A stretch of DNA of 40,680 bases from Cellulomonas fimi (GCF_012952065.1 NZ_JABCJJ010000023.1:1-40680), one strand, 5' to 3'; positions 7,837-16,118 are shown, counted from the first letter of the stretch. A program made the numbers and translations. The notes: generated from the sequence alone by a model not told the origin.

Positions 7837-8202
7837 TCAGGCCTGCGCGACCTTGAGCGCGTCGCGCACCCAGCGCAGCGCCTCGGCGTCCTCGAGCCCG
7901 AGCTCGCGGGCCCGGCGCGCGTAGTCCAGCGCCGCGGCCAGCGCGGCGCGATCACCCGCAGCACCCGTGGCGGCCACGAACGTGCCGTGCCGACCGCGCG
8001 TCTCGACGACGCCCGCCTGCTCGAGCTCCCGGTACGCGCGGGCCGCGGTGTTGGCCGCGACCCCGAGGTCGTCGGCCAGCCGGCGCACCGTCGGGAGCCG
8101 GGTCCCCGGGACGAGCGTCCCGGAGCGGACGGCCGCCGCGACCTGGCCGCGGATCTGCTCGTACGGCGGGACCGGCGAGCGGGGGTCGACGGCGAGGATC
8201 AT
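7837..8202 (-). CDS. GntR family regulator (YtrA type)
   Basis: 121 residues. The N-terminal winged helix-turn-helix is complete: PPYEQIRGQVAAAVRSGTL, GTRLPTVRRLADDLGVAANT and AARAYRELEQAGVVETRGR. Only about 45 residues follow, lacking a large ligand domain, which is the YtrA-subfamily pattern. The ATG at 8202 overlaps the stop of the upstream membrane-protein gene (ATGA), so the two are translationally coupled. YtrA regulators typically repress themselves and a divergent or linked ABC transporter in response to envelope-active compounds, which fits the ABC genes across the intergenic region. Confidence 0.9.
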   Translation of the reverse strand: MILAVDPRSPVPPYEQIRGQVAAAVRSGTLVPGTRLPTVRRLADDLGVAANTAARAYRELEQAGVVETRGRHGTFVAATGAAGDRAALAAALDYARRARELGLEDAEALRWVRDALKVAQA

Positions 8203-8516
8203 CGGGTCGCCCCTGCCGCGCGGCCGGTCGCGGCGGCCGGTGCCGGGGTGGACGGCCACAGGGTCTGGCGGAAGTGGCGCGCGGGGCGGTCGATGGCGAT
8301 CGCGGCACCGACCGCCCAGCCGCCGAGGCCCGCGAGCGAGCGCGCCCGCACCCGGTGCAGCACGTCGTCGTGCATCGCGGACGTCGGCGCCAGATCCACC
8401 ATTCGGGCGAACGTGGTGGCCGCGCGCTGCTGGGCGGCGGGGCGACGCAGGTCGGCTGCGGCCACCAGCACGGCGAGCGCAACCGCCACCAACCCGATGA
8501 TCTCGGACGTGCTCAT
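8199..8516 (-). CDS. Small membrane protein co-transcribed with GntR
   Basis: 105 residues. The ATG at 8516 is preferred over an upstream in-frame ATG because GAGGAG lies just before it. A single N-terminal hydrophobic helix (IIGLVAVALAVLVAAA) is followed by an arginine-rich soluble part. No family is recognised. The start of the regulator gene overlaps its end by 4 bases, so it belongs to the regulator operon and may be an accessory of the divergent ABC system. Confidence 0.7.
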   Translation of the reverse strand: MSTSEIIGLVAVALAVLVAAADLRRPAAQQRAATTFARMVDLAPTSAMHDDVLHRVRARSLAGLGGWAVGAAIAIDRPARHFRQTLWPSTPAPAAATGRAAGATR

Positions 8517-8571
8517 CGGCACGGGCTCCTCGGGTGGCGTCGGACGGCGGTTGTGCCGAGCGTTGTGCCAA

Positions 8572-8583
8572 TGTAGCACTACA
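8572..8583. promoter_or_regulatory. Candidate GntR operator in divergent promoter
   Basis: TGTAGCACTACA is an inverted repeat of TGTAG/CTACA with a 2-base centre. On the minus strand it overlaps a TACATT -10-like box of the regulator operon, and it lies about 35 bases upstream of the ABC ATPase start. The position suits autorepression plus control of the ABC genes. Confidence 0.5.
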
Positions 8584-8606
8584 GAGTAGCGCCCGGTGGA
8601 GCGGGT

Positions 8607-8612
8607 TACTCT
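8607..8612 (+). promoter_or_regulatory. -10 box of a leaderless promoter (ABC ATPase)
   Basis: TACTCT ends 6 bases before the ATG at 8619; no ribosome binding site is present. Confidence 0.6.
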
Positions 8613-8618
8613 CCGCGG

Positions 8619-9389
8619 ATGACTGCCCTCGCGCCCGCCCTGAGCCTGCGGGGCCTGGCCAGGCGGTTCGGCGCCACGATCGCGGTCGCGGGGCTCGACC
8701 TCGACATCCCGAGCGGCTCCTTCTACGGCGTCGTCGGCCCGAACGGCGCCGGCAAGACGACCACCCTCTCAATGGCGACGGGCCTGCTCGTCCCCGATGC
8801 GGGGCGCGTGCTCGTGCACGGCGTCGACCTCTGGGCGGACCCGCACGCGGCGCGCCCCCTGCTGGGCGTGCTGCTCGACGGCCTGCGCACGTTCGACCGC
8901 CTCACCGGTGCCGAGCTGATCAGCTACGCCGGGCTGCTGCGCGGGATGCCCGCCGACGTTGTGCGCGAGCGTCGCGACGACCTCCTGGCCGCGCTGGACC
9001 TGCGGGCGGCCGCGGGCCTGCTGGTGGCCGACTACTCCGCGGGCATGACGAAGAAGGTCGCGCTCGCGTGCGCCCTGGTCCACGCGCCGCGCCTCCTCGT
9101 GCTGGACGAGCCGTTCGAGGCGGTGGACCCGGTGTCGGCCACGGCGATCCGCGGCATCCTGACCCGGTTCGTCGCGGCGGGCGGCACGGTGGTGCTGTCG
9201 AGCCACGTGATGGCGCTGGTCGAGCGGCTGTGCGACCACGTGGCGGTGGTCGCCGCGGGCCGCGTCGTGGAGGCCGGGACGCTCGACGAGGTGCGCCGCG
9301 GCATCGACCTCGAGGACCGGTTCGTCGGTCTCCTCGGTGGGGCCGTCCCCGAGCAGGAGCTCGCGTGGTTGCGACCGTCGTCCGCCTGA
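8619..9389 (+). CDS. ABC transporter ATP-binding protein
   Basis: 256 residues. Walker A is GPNGAGKTTTL (about residue 41), Walker B LLVLDEPFEAVD, and the switch histidine lies in VLSSHVMALVERL. The signature motif is unusual: YSAGMTKKVALACAL in place of LSGGQ. Such variants occur in ATPases of ABC-2-type exporters. It is coupled to the permease gene, whose start lies inside its last codons. The divergent YtrA-type regulator suggests export or a resistance role, perhaps for peptide or envelope-active drugs; the substrate is not known. Confidence 0.9.
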   Translation: MTALAPALSLRGLARRFGATIAVAGLDLDIPSGSFYGVVGPNGAGKTTTLSMATGLLVPDAGRVLVHGVDLWADPHAARPLLGVLLDGLRTFDRLTGAELISYAGLLRGMPADVVRERRDDLLAALDLRAAAGLLVADYSAGMTKKVALACALVHAPRLLVLDEPFEAVDPVSATAIRGILTRFVAAGGTVVLSSHVMALVERLCDHVAVVAAGRVVEAGTLDEVRRGIDLEDRFVGLLGGAVPEQELAWLRPSSA

Positions 9390-10954
9390 AGCTCACGCTC
9401 CTGCGGAACACGCTGCGACGCGACCGGTGGCGGGTCGTGCTGCTCGCTCTCGGCGCCGTGTGGGCGCTCGGGGCGGTGCCCTCGGTCCTGGGCGGGGCGC
9501 TGTTCCTCGCTCGGCAGGACGTCTCGGTGCGGCACGACATGCTGGTCGTCGTCGGCACGGTGCTGGTGACCGGCTGGGCGGTCGTGCCGGTGCTCGTCTT
9601 CGGCTCGGACGACACCCTCGAGCCCGCGCGGTTCGCGACCTTCGGCGTCCGGGTGCGCCGCCTGGTCCCCGGGCTCCTGGTCGCCTCCGTCCTCACGGTG
9701 CCTGCGCTGTTCACGGCCGTCGTGTGCGCGAGCGCCGTGGTGGCCTGGGGGAGCGCGGGCACCGCGGCCGCGGTGGTCGCGGCGGCGGGGGCCGTGCTCG
9801 CGCTGGCGACGTGCCTGCTCGCCGCGCGCATCACGACCACGGCGGCGGCGCGGATGCTGGGCAGCCGACGCGCACGCGAGCTGAGCGCCGTCACCGCCGC
9901 GGTCGTCGTCACGTCCGCGCTCCCGCTCGCGTTCGGGATCGGCGGGCTCGGCCTCGAGGGCACCCTCGAACGCGTTCCGGGAATCGCCCGCGTGCTCGGC
10001 TGGACCCCGCTCGCCCTCGCGTGGGCGGCTCCCGCGTCCGCCGCCGACGGCGACACCCTGGGTGCCGTGTCGCGGCTCGCCCTCGCCTCGGCGTGGGTCG
10101 TGCTGGGCGCGGTCGCGTGGGGCCTGCTGATCCGGCGGCGCCTGGTGAACCCGTCCGAGGGCTCGGGTCGTTCGCGTCGCCAGGTCGACGCGCTGCTGAC
10201 CGGGTCGCGGCTCGGCGCCGCGTCCCGCGAGCGGATCGCCGCGCGCGCGATCGGCGTCCGGGCCCGCCGGTACTGGGTCACCGATCCCCGCTTCGTCACG
10301 GCGCTCGTCTCGTTGCTCGTCCTCCCGGCGCTCATCACCGTCCTGCTCGCGACCGTGGTCGACGTGCCGGGGATCGTCGCGATCGCGCTCGGGCCGCTGC
10401 TCGGCGCGACGCTCGGCTGGGGGCGCCACAACGACCTCGCGTTCGACGGGTCAGCGTTCTGGCTGCACGTGGTCAGCGGGACCACCGGCCGCGTGGACCG
10501 GTGGGGCCGGCTGCTCGGCCTGCTGGGCTGGGGCGTCCCGCTCGTGGTGGCCGGCAGCCTGGCCGGCGTGGCGGTCGCCCGCCGGCCCGACCTGCTCCCG
10601 GCGACGCTCGGGCTCGCGCTCGGGCTGCTCGCTGCCGGGCTGGCCGTCTCGGCCGTCACGAGCGTCGCGCTCCCGTACCCCGTCCCGGCCGCGGGCGCCA
10701 GCCCGTTCGCGAGCGAGGCCGGCGCGATCGGCGCGAGCATGGCGGCGCAGCTGGTCGCGTCCGCCGCGACGGCGGTCGTGGCGCTCCCGGTGCTCGTGGC
10801 GTTCGCCCTCGCGGTGGCGTGGCAGCCCGCGATCGGGTGGGTGGTGCTCGCGCTCGGCGCGGGTGGGGGAGCGGTCGCGGTGCGGGCCGGGGTGGTCCTG
10901 GGCGGCCGGGTCTACGACGCGCGTGCGGTCCGACTTCTCGCTCGTCTCCGGTGA
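9365..10954 (+). CDS. ABC transporter permease
   Basis: 529 residues. The GTG at 9365 has CAGGAGCTC just upstream and begins VVATVVRLKLTLLRNTLRR, the usual amphipathic lead-in of ABC-2-type permeases. About twelve hydrophobic segments follow, interrupted by a cytoplasmic basic region (about residues 255-300, with RSRRQVDALLTGSR). It overlaps the ATPase gene by 25 bases. It has no catalytic motif; it is presumed to be the membrane half of the exporter. Confidence 0.85.
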   Translation: MVATVVRLKLTLLRNTLRRDRWRVVLLALGAVWALGAVPSVLGGALFLARQDVSVRHDMLVVVGTVLVTGWAVVPVLVFGSDDTLEPARFATFGVRVRRLVPGLLVASVLTVPALFTAVVCASAVVAWGSAGTAAAVVAAAGAVLALATCLLAARITTTAAARMLGSRRARELSAVTAAVVVTSALPLAFGIGGLGLEGTLERVPGIARVLGWTPLALAWAAPASAADGDTLGAVSRLALASAWVVLGAVAWGLLIRRRLVNPSEGSGRSRRQVDALLTGSRLGAASRERIAARAIGVRARRYWVTDPRFVTALVSLLVLPALITVLLATVVDVPGIVAIALGPLLGATLGWGRHNDLAFDGSAFWLHVVSGTTGRVDRWGRLLGLLGWGVPLVVAGSLAGVAVARRPDLLPATLGLALGLLAAGLAVSAVTSVALPYPVPAAGASPFASEAGAIGASMAAQLVASAATAVVALPVLVAFALAVAWQPAIGWVVLALGAGGGAVAVRAGVVLGGRVYDARAVRLLARLR

Positions 10955-10985
10955 GCGAGCCGCCGGTCTGTCACAGGGCCCGTCG

Positions 10986-10991
10986 TAGACT
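10986..10991 (+). promoter_or_regulatory. -10 box of a leaderless promoter (DUF3039 gene)
   Basis: TAGACT ends 7 bases before the ATG at 10999. Confidence 0.6.
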
Positions 10992-10998
10992 CGTCGCC

Positions 10999-11358
10999 AT
11001 GAGCGAGCCGCTTCCCCCCGCCACCGGCCCCGACGACCCGTTCGGTGAACCGGGCGGAGCCGGCGGCACCTCGACGAGCATCCTCGAGCGCGAGGAGACC
11101 ACCGAGCAGGTGGAGCCGGGGGACCACGAACGGTTCGCGCACTACGTCCGCAAGGACAAGATCCTCGGCTCTGCGCTCTCGGGAAAGCCGGTCATCGCGC
11201 TGTGCGGCAAGGTGTGGGTGCCGGGCCGGGACCCGAACAAGTTCCCGGTCTGCCCCATCTGCAAGGAGATCTACGACGGTCTCCGCGCGCCGCAGGACGG
11301 CGGCCCGGGCGGCTCGGGCAGCGGTTCTGGTGGCAGCGGCGCCGCCGGCGGCAAGTGA
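10999..11358 (+). CDS. DUF3039 protein, probable zinc binder
   Basis: 119 residues. The conserved core is HERFAHYVRKDKI, then a GKPVIALCGKVWVPGRDP block and FPVCPICKEIYDGL. The cysteine of LCGK, the CPIC pair and His55/His59 are likely Zn2+ ligands. The N-terminal 40 residues are acidic and low-complexity, and the C-terminus is a Gly/Ser linker. DUF3039 is widespread in actinobacteria with no assigned function. The helicase gene starts inside its stop codon, implying a shared function or at least coupled expression. Confidence 0.87.
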   Translation: MSEPLPPATGPDDPFGEPGGAGGTSTSILEREETTEQVEPGDHERFAHYVRKDKILGSALSGKPVIALCGKVWVPGRDPNKFPVCPICKEIYDGLRAPQDGGPGGSGSGSGGSGAAGGK

Positions 11359-13187
11359 GCGCCGCGCACCGCCAGGGCGCACGTTCCGCATCGGCCGCAT
11401 CCTCGTCGGCTGCCTCGCACCTCTCGCCTGCCTTCCCCGGCCGTGCGCCGTGGGGCACCGCGCAGAAGCTGCGTGCGTGGCAGGCCGCCGCCCTGGACCA
11501 GTACCGCTCGCAGGCGCCGCGCGACTTCCTCGCCGTCGCGACCCCGGGCGCCGGCAAGACGACGTTCGCCCTGCGGATCGCCACCGAGCTGCTCGAGGCC
11601 GGGGCTGTCCGGCGCGTCACCGTCGTCGCGCCCACCGAGCACCTCAAGAAGCAGTGGGCCGACGCCGCCGCACGGGTCGGTATCCGCCTCGACGCGAACT
11701 TCCGCAACGCGCAGGGTCGCACGGGAGCCCACTACGACGGCGTGACGCTGACGTACGCGCAGGTCGCCATGAAACCCGCGCTCCACGCGGCCCGGACGGC
11801 GGCGGCGCCGACCCTCGTCATCCTCGACGAGGTGCACCACGGCGGCGACGCGTTGTCCTGGGGCGACGGCATCCGGGAGGCGTTCGAGGGGGCCACCCGC
11901 CGCCTGAGCCTGACGGGGACGCCCTTCCGCTCGGACACCGCCGCGATCCCGTTCGTGCGGTACGAGCGGGACGCGCAGGGCATCCGGCGGAGCTCGCCGG
12001 ACTACAGCTACGCCTACGGTGACGCGTTGCGCGACCACGTCGTGCGCCCGGTGATCTTCCTGACGTACTCGGGCCAGATGCGCTGGCGCACCAAGGCCGG
12101 GGACGAGGTGAGCGCCCGGCTGGGCGAGCCCCTCACCAAAGACATGACCGCGCAGGCGTGGCGGACGGCGCTCGACCCGAACGGCGAGTGGATCCCGTCC
12201 GTCCTCGCCGCGGCCGACCGGCGGCTCACGGAGGTGCGACGGACCGTCCCTGACGCGGGGGCGATGATCATCGCGACCGACCAGGCAGACGCACGTGCGT
12301 ACGCCGGTCACCTCGCCCGGCTCACGGGCGAGTCGCCCACGGTCGTGCTCTCGGACGACTCGGGCGCGGACACGGGACCGTCCGAGGCGATCGACGCGTT
12401 CTCGGCGGGCGACTCCCGCTGGCTCGTCGCGGTCCGCATGGTGTCGGAGGGCGTCGACGTGCCCCGGCTCGCCGTCGGGGTGTACGCGACCTCGACCGCG
12501 ACCCCGCTGTTCTTCGCCCAGGCGGTCGGGCGGTTCGTCCGTGCGCGGCGTCGCGGGGAGACCGCCTCGGTGTTCCTCCCGAGCGTGCCGCCGCTGCTCG
12601 AGCTCGCCGGCACGCTCGAGGCCGAGCGGGACCACGCGCTGGACCGGCCGCTGACCGGTGCCGAGGCAGGCGACCTGTTCAACCCCGAGGACGCGCTGCT
12701 CGCCGCGGCGAACGCACGCGACTCGGGACCCGATGCGGTGGGACCGGACGGGCTGCAGGGCGCGTTCGAGGCGCTCGAGGCCCAGGCGTCGTTCGACCGC
12801 GTGCTGTTCGACGGCGGCGAGTTCGGCACCGGGGCCGACGTGGGGTCGGAGGAGGAGCTCGACTTCCTCGGCCTGCCCGGCCTGCTCGAGCCGGACCAGG
12901 TGACGACGCTGCTCCGGCAGCGTCAGGCCGACCAGCTCACGGCCCGGCGCAGCCGTGGCACGCCGAGCGATCCGGCCCCCGAGGTCGACCACCGCCGCCT
13001 GGCGGAGCTGCGCAAGGAGCTGGCCGCCCTGGTGTCGGCGTGGGCACGGCGCAGCGGGCAGCCGCACGGGTCGGTGCACGCCGAGCTCCGCCGTCGCAGC
13101 GGCGGGCCCGAGGTCCCGCTCGCGACCGTCGACCAGCTCGAGGCACGCGTGGCGCTCGTCCGGACGTGGTTCGTGGGCAAGCGCTGA
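11355..13187 (+). CDS. DEAD/DEAH box helicase
   Basis: 610 residues; the GTG overlaps the DUF3039 stop (GTGA). Superfamily 2 motifs are in order: Q-like WQAAALDQY (about 42-50), motif I ATPGAGKTT (62-70), motif Ia VVAPTEHLKKQW, motif II DEVHH (158-162), motif III LTGTPFRSD and motif VI QAVGRFVRARR. Between them are the second RecA domain pieces MIIATDQADAR and MVSEGVDVPRLAVG. The C-terminal 170 residues are a poorly conserved extension with charged helices. It is likely an ATP-dependent DNA or RNA translocase of the RadD/type III restriction-like class. No nuclease or methylase neighbour is present, so it is not an obvious restriction system. Confidence 0.9.
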   Translation: MSAAHRQGARSASAASSSAASHLSPAFPGRAPWGTAQKLRAWQAAALDQYRSQAPRDFLAVATPGAGKTTFALRIATELLEAGAVRRVTVVAPTEHLKKQWADAAARVGIRLDANFRNAQGRTGAHYDGVTLTYAQVAMKPALHAARTAAAPTLVILDEVHHGGDALSWGDGIREAFEGATRRLSLTGTPFRSDTAAIPFVRYERDAQGIRRSSPDYSYAYGDALRDHVVRPVIFLTYSGQMRWRTKAGDEVSARLGEPLTKDMTAQAWRTALDPNGEWIPSVLAAADRRLTEVRRTVPDAGAMIIATDQADARAYAGHLARLTGESPTVVLSDDSGADTGPSEAIDAFSAGDSRWLVAVRMVSEGVDVPRLAVGVYATSTATPLFFAQAVGRFVRARRRGETASVFLPSVPPLLELAGTLEAERDHALDRPLTGAEAGDLFNPEDALLAAANARDSGPDAVGPDGLQGAFEALEAQASFDRVLFDGGEFGTGADVGSEEELDFLGLPGLLEPDQVTTLLRQRQADQLTARRSRGTPSDPAPEVDHRRLAELRKELAALVSAWARRSGQPHGSVHAELRRRSGGPEVPLATVDQLEARVALVRTWFVGKR

Positions 13188-13321
13188 CCGCCCAGCTGCG
13201 AACAACGTTTGAACAACCCTTGGCGCGTTTCAAGATGCGTGATCGCTTCAGTGGTGCGATCCTGTCGTCAGCACTACCCCGCCGGGACCCCCGCGCGGGC
13301 CCCGGAGTGAAAGGGCGACTC

Positions 13322-13477
13322 ATGCCTACCTGGCTCATCCTCATCATCATCGGTGCTGTGCTGCTCATCCTCGGGGTCGCGACCGGAATCGGTCAGTGGC
13401 TCATCTGGATCGGTGTCGCCGTCCTCGTCGTGAGCCTGATCCTCGCTCTCGTGGGCCGCGGCAGCTCGCGCGTGTAG
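13322..13477 (+). CDS. 51-residue two-helix membrane protein (DUF6131-like)
   Basis: ATG at 13322 after a GAAAGGG ribosome binding site. Almost the entire protein is two hydrophobic helices, LILIIIGAVLLILGVATGIG and IWIGVAVLVVSLILALVG, with a short basic tail. It resembles the DUF6131 family of small actinobacterial membrane proteins as I remember it. Function unknown. It is preceded by about 130 bases of probable promoter and ends one base before the convergent pncB stop. Confidence 0.65.
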   Translation: MPTWLILIIIGAVLLILGVATGIGQWLIWIGVAVLVVSLILALVGRGSSRV

Positions 13478-13478
13478 C

Positions 13479-14876
13479 TCAGCCGTCGATCTCGACCAGC
13501 ACGGTCGGGATCGCGGCCTCGTCGGCGGAGAGGCGCCGGGCACCCCGTGGCAGCTCGGCACGGGAGGTCCGGTGCCTCTCTGCTGCGAGGTTGACCCCCG
13601 CTGGACCGGTCCACCGCGTGTCGATCGCGCCGGCCTGCACCAGCGGGACCTGGAGCGGGCGGAGGTCGACCGTCTCCGGGGCCCACGCGGCGACCGCGGC
13701 GTCCGGGCCGCCCACGAGCACCTCCTCGCTCGCCCGCCCCTGCGCGTCCAGCCGGCGTGCCGCCTTCTTGCGTCCGCCCACGCTCACCTTGCTGCTCGAG
13801 GTCTTGGCGACCGGCGCCATCACGCCGTCGGCCCCCTCGCGCGCGACGAGCTTGTAGACCATGCCGCACGTCGGTGCGCCGGACCCCGTCACCACGGAGG
13901 TCCCGACGCCGTAGCTGTCGACCGGCGCCGCGGCCAGGGCCGCGATGGCGTACTCGTCGAGGTCGGACGTCACGACGATCTTGGTGCCGGTGGCCCCCAG
14001 CTGGTCGAGCTGGCGACGGACGTCCTGCGCGAGCGAGAGCAGGTCGCCGGAGTCCAGGCGGACCGCGCCGAGACCAGGCCCGGCGGCTGCGACGGCCGCC
14101 TCGACGCCCTTGCGGACGTCGTACGTGTCCACGAGCAGCGTGGTGCCCTTGCCCTGCGAGGCGACCTGGGAGACGAAGGCCGACTCCTCGTCGTCGTGCA
14201 GGAGCGTGAAGGCGTGGGCCGCGGTGCCGGTCGTGGGCAGCCCCCACCGACGCCCCGCCTCGAGGTTGGACGTCGCCGCGAACCCGGCGATCACGGTCGC
14301 CCTCGCCGCGGCGACCGCCGCGGCCTCGTGCGCCCGCCGGGCCCCCATCTCGATCACGGGACGGTCGACGGCGGCGCTCGTCATGCGGGACGCGGCCGAC
14401 GCGACCGCCGAGTCGTAGTTGAGGATCGACAGGACGAGCGTCTCGAGCAGCACGGCCTCGGCGAACGTCCCGTCGACGACGAGCACCGGTGAGCCCGGGA
14501 AGAAGACCTCTCCCTCGGCGTACCCGTGGATGTCGCCGGTGAACCGGTAGCCCTCGAGGAAGGCGAGCGTCCGGTCGTCCACCACGCGCTCGCTCGCGAG
14601 CCACTCGAGCTCGGCCGGGCCGAACCGGAAGTCCGCGATCGCCTCGAGCAGGCGCCCGGTGCCTGCGAGCACGCCGTAGCGTCGGCCGGCCGGCAGGCGC
14701 CGCGTGAACACCTCGAACACGCAGTGCCGGTGAGCCGTCCCGTCGGCGAGCGCGCCCTGCAGCATCGTCAGCTCGTAGCGGTCGGTGAGCAGGGCGGTGC
14801 TGGGCCGCGCGGGCTCCACGGGGGTGGTGCGGGCGACCGCGGGGCGGGCGGGGGTCGAGGGCTCCGGTGCGCTCAT
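13479..14876 (-). CDS. pncB: Nicotinate phosphoribosyltransferase
   Basis: 465 residues. It makes nicotinate mononucleotide from nicotinate and PRPP with ATP hydrolysis (Preiss-Handler NAD salvage) in the cytoplasm. Family signatures: LLTDRYELTMLQGAL at the N-terminus, VFEVFTRRLP, EMGARRAHE (with the catalytic-region histidine), GFAATSNLEAGRRWG, LLVDTYDVRKG, VRLDSGDL and the phosphate-binding YGVGTSVVTG. The ATG at 14876 is preferred to a GTG three codons upstream, because TAGCGT (14884-14889) lies 7 bases before it as a leaderless -10 box and overlaps the upstream codons. It is divergent from clpS. Confidence 0.95.
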   Translation of the reverse strand: MSAPEPSTPARPAVARTTPVEPARPSTALLTDRYELTMLQGALADGTAHRHCVFEVFTRRLPAGRRYGVLAGTGRLLEAIADFRFGPAELEWLASERVVDDRTLAFLEGYRFTGDIHGYAEGEVFFPGSPVLVVDGTFAEAVLLETLVLSILNYDSAVASAASRMTSAAVDRPVIEMGARRAHEAAAVAAARATVIAGFAATSNLEAGRRWGLPTTGTAAHAFTLLHDDEESAFVSQVASQGKGTTLLVDTYDVRKGVEAAVAAAGPGLGAVRLDSGDLLSLAQDVRRQLDQLGATGTKIVVTSDLDEYAIAALAAAPVDSYGVGTSVVTGSGAPTCGMVYKLVAREGADGVMAPVAKTSSSKVSVGGRKKAARRLDAQGRASEEVLVGGPDAAVAAWAPETVDLRPLQVPLVQAGAIDTRWTGPAGVNLAAERHRTSRAELPRGARRLSADEAAIPTVLVEIDG

Positions 14877-14883
14877 GGGCCTC

Positions 14884-14889
14884 ACGCTA
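14884..14889 (-). promoter_or_regulatory. pncB: -10 box of a leaderless promoter (pncB)
   Basis: On the minus strand TAGCGT is followed by 7 bases and then ATG at 14876, with no Shine-Dalgarno sequence. This box decides the start. Confidence 0.6.
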
Positions 14890-14917
14890 GGGCTCGCGCC
14901 CGCCGCGCGCCGCTGAT

Positions 14918-14963
14918 GTCCGCCGGACGTCGTCGGGCGGGGGTCCGCCGGACGTCGTCGGGC
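14918..14963. repeat. Tandem repeat in the pncB-clpS divergent region
   Basis: A 21-base element, beginning GTCCGCCGGACGTCGTCG and ending GGC, occurs at 14918-14938 and 14943-14963, period 25. Each copy contains the inverted repeat GTCCG-C-CGGAC. The repeats sit between the two leaderless promoters and could bind a dimeric regulator. Confidence 0.6.
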
Positions 14964-14992
14964 AGGGGTCCCACGGCGGCGAGCGACCCACC

Positions 14993-14998
14993 TACAGT
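14993..14998 (+). promoter_or_regulatory. -10 box of a leaderless promoter (clpS operon)
   Basis: TACAGT ends 6 bases before the GTG at 15005. Confidence 0.6.
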
Positions 14999-15004
14999 GG
15001 ACGC

Positions 15005-15298
15005 GTGCCCGTGCTGACCTCTCCCGACCAGGACCTCCGGGTCGACGAGGAGCAACGGCTCGCCGACGCGTGGGTCACCCTCGTCTGGAACGACCCGGTC
15101 AACCTCATGAGCTATGTCGCGTACGTCTTCCGGTCGTACTTCGGCTACCCCGAGGAGAAGGCGACGCGGCTCATGCGGCAGGTGCACGAGGAGGGTCGGG
15201 CGGTCGTGTCGTCGGGGAACCGCGAGCAGATGGAGGTGGACGTGCAGGCGATGCACTCCTTCGGGCTGTGGGCGACGCTCCAGCAGGGTGGGGTCTGA
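15005..15298 (+). CDS. clpS: ATP-dependent Clp protease adaptor ClpS
   Basis: 97 residues. ClpS binds the ClpC/ClpA N-domain and delivers N-degron substrates. The diagnostic parts are present: [15 protein letters not shown] with the NDPVN substrate-pocket motif and the conserved [18 protein letters not shown], the VHEEGRAVV helix-strand, and the C-terminal [13 protein letters not shown] start with a leaderless promoter. It is the first gene of the clpS-DUF2017-murI-MBL operon; the next gene starts directly after its stop codon. Confidence 0.95.
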   Translation: MPVLTSPDQDLRVDEEQRLADAWVTLVWNDPVNLMSYVAYVFRSYFGYPEEKATRLMRQVHEEGRAVVSSGNREQMEVDVQAMHSFGLWATLQQGGV

Positions 15299-16057
15299 GT
15301 GCGGGCGTTCCGATGGCGCGACGGGCGCTACGTCGCAGGTCTCGACGGGGCCGAGCGTGAGGTGCTCGCGACCGTGGTCGCCGACGTCGCGGAGCTGCTC
15401 GGTGCCGAGCGGTTCGGCCGCGCGGAGGGCGGGGTGCCCGACGGCGCGACGGACGGTGCGGACGACGTCGCCCGGGCGGACCGCGGGTCGGGCGCGACCC
15501 CGCACCCGCTCGGCCTCGCGCTGAACCCCGACTCGGTGCCGGCGCCGACGGACCCGGCCGTCCGTCGTCTGCTCCCGGACGCCTCGGACGACCGTGAGCT
15601 CGCGGCCGAGTTCCGCCGGCTCACCGACCAGGACCTGCGCCGGGTCAAGATCGACCGGCTCAGGTCGCTGTGGGACGCACTCGTCGCGGAGCCGGGCCCG
15701 GCGTCGGGCAGCGACTCCGCGAGGACCTCCGGGCACGCCGGCGCCGACGCGGAGCTCGCGATCCGGCCGGAGGAGGCGCCTGCGGTCGCCGCGACGCTCA
15801 CCGACCTGCGCCTCGTGCTCGCGGACCGCCTGGGCATCGAGTCCGACGAGGACTCCGAGGCCCTCTACGACGCGCTGGACCGGCGCGAGCTCGAGGACCA
15901 GCTCGACGAGGTCGGCGGGGCAGGGCCTTCGCGGTCCGGGCGGAGCGCGCGCGAGGAGCTCGAGGCGGAGCTCCGCGACTACCTCGGCTCCGTCTACGCG
16001 GCGCTGACCTGGCTCCAGGAGTCGCTGCTGACGGTGATGGTCGACGACCTGCCGTGA
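15299..16057 (+). CDS. DUF2017 family protein
   Basis: 252 residues, GTG immediately after the clpS stop. N-terminal [19 protein letters not shown] and the later [22 protein letters not shown] and [13 protein letters not shown] helices are typical of DUF2017, which is nearly always found between clpS and murI in actinobacteria. A variable acidic insert (about residues 40-90) separates the conserved ends. Function unknown; the constant linkage to ClpS suggests a role in protein turnover, which is inference. Confidence 0.9.
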   Translation: MRAFRWRDGRYVAGLDGAEREVLATVVADVAELLGAERFGRAEGGVPDGATDGADDVARADRGSGATPHPLGLALNPDSVPAPTDPAVRRLLPDASDDRELAAEFRRLTDQDLRRVKIDRLRSLWDALVAEPGPASGSDSARTSGHAGADAELAIRPEEAPAVAATLTDLRLVLADRLGIESDEDSEALYDALDRRELEDQLDEVGGAGPSRSGRSAREELEAELRDYLGSVYAALTWLQESLLTVMVDDLP

Positions 16058-16074
16058 GTCCCCGCCCCTCGGCA

Positions 16075-16110
16075 CCGCCCGTGTCAGGACCGCCCGTGTC
16101 AGGACCGCCC
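16075..16110. repeat. 15-bp tandem repeat ahead of murI
   Basis: CCGCCCGTGTCAGGA occurs at 16075-16089 and 16090-16104 and is followed by a partial third copy (CCGCCC). It lies between the DUF2017 stop and the internal promoter of murI. Confidence 0.7.
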
Positions 16111-16112
16111 AG

Positions 16113-16118
16113 TAGGCT
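16113..16118 (+). promoter_or_regulatory. murI: -10 box of an internal leaderless promoter (murI)
   Basis: TAGGCT ends 7 bases before GTG 16126. It supports that start over GTG 16054, which would give a repeat-encoded [12 protein letters not shown]-terminus foreign to the family. Confidence 0.6.

Noticed and set aside
8920-10740. Long minus-strand open frames (600+ codons) opposite the ABC genes
   Set aside because: Arg/Pro/Ser-rich low-complexity translations with no domain; shadows caused by high GC, opposite well-supported genes.
11355-13187. Helicase as a phage-defence gene
   Set aside because: No nuclease, kinase or defence partner is adjacent; only DUF3039 is linked, which is a general actinobacterial gene.
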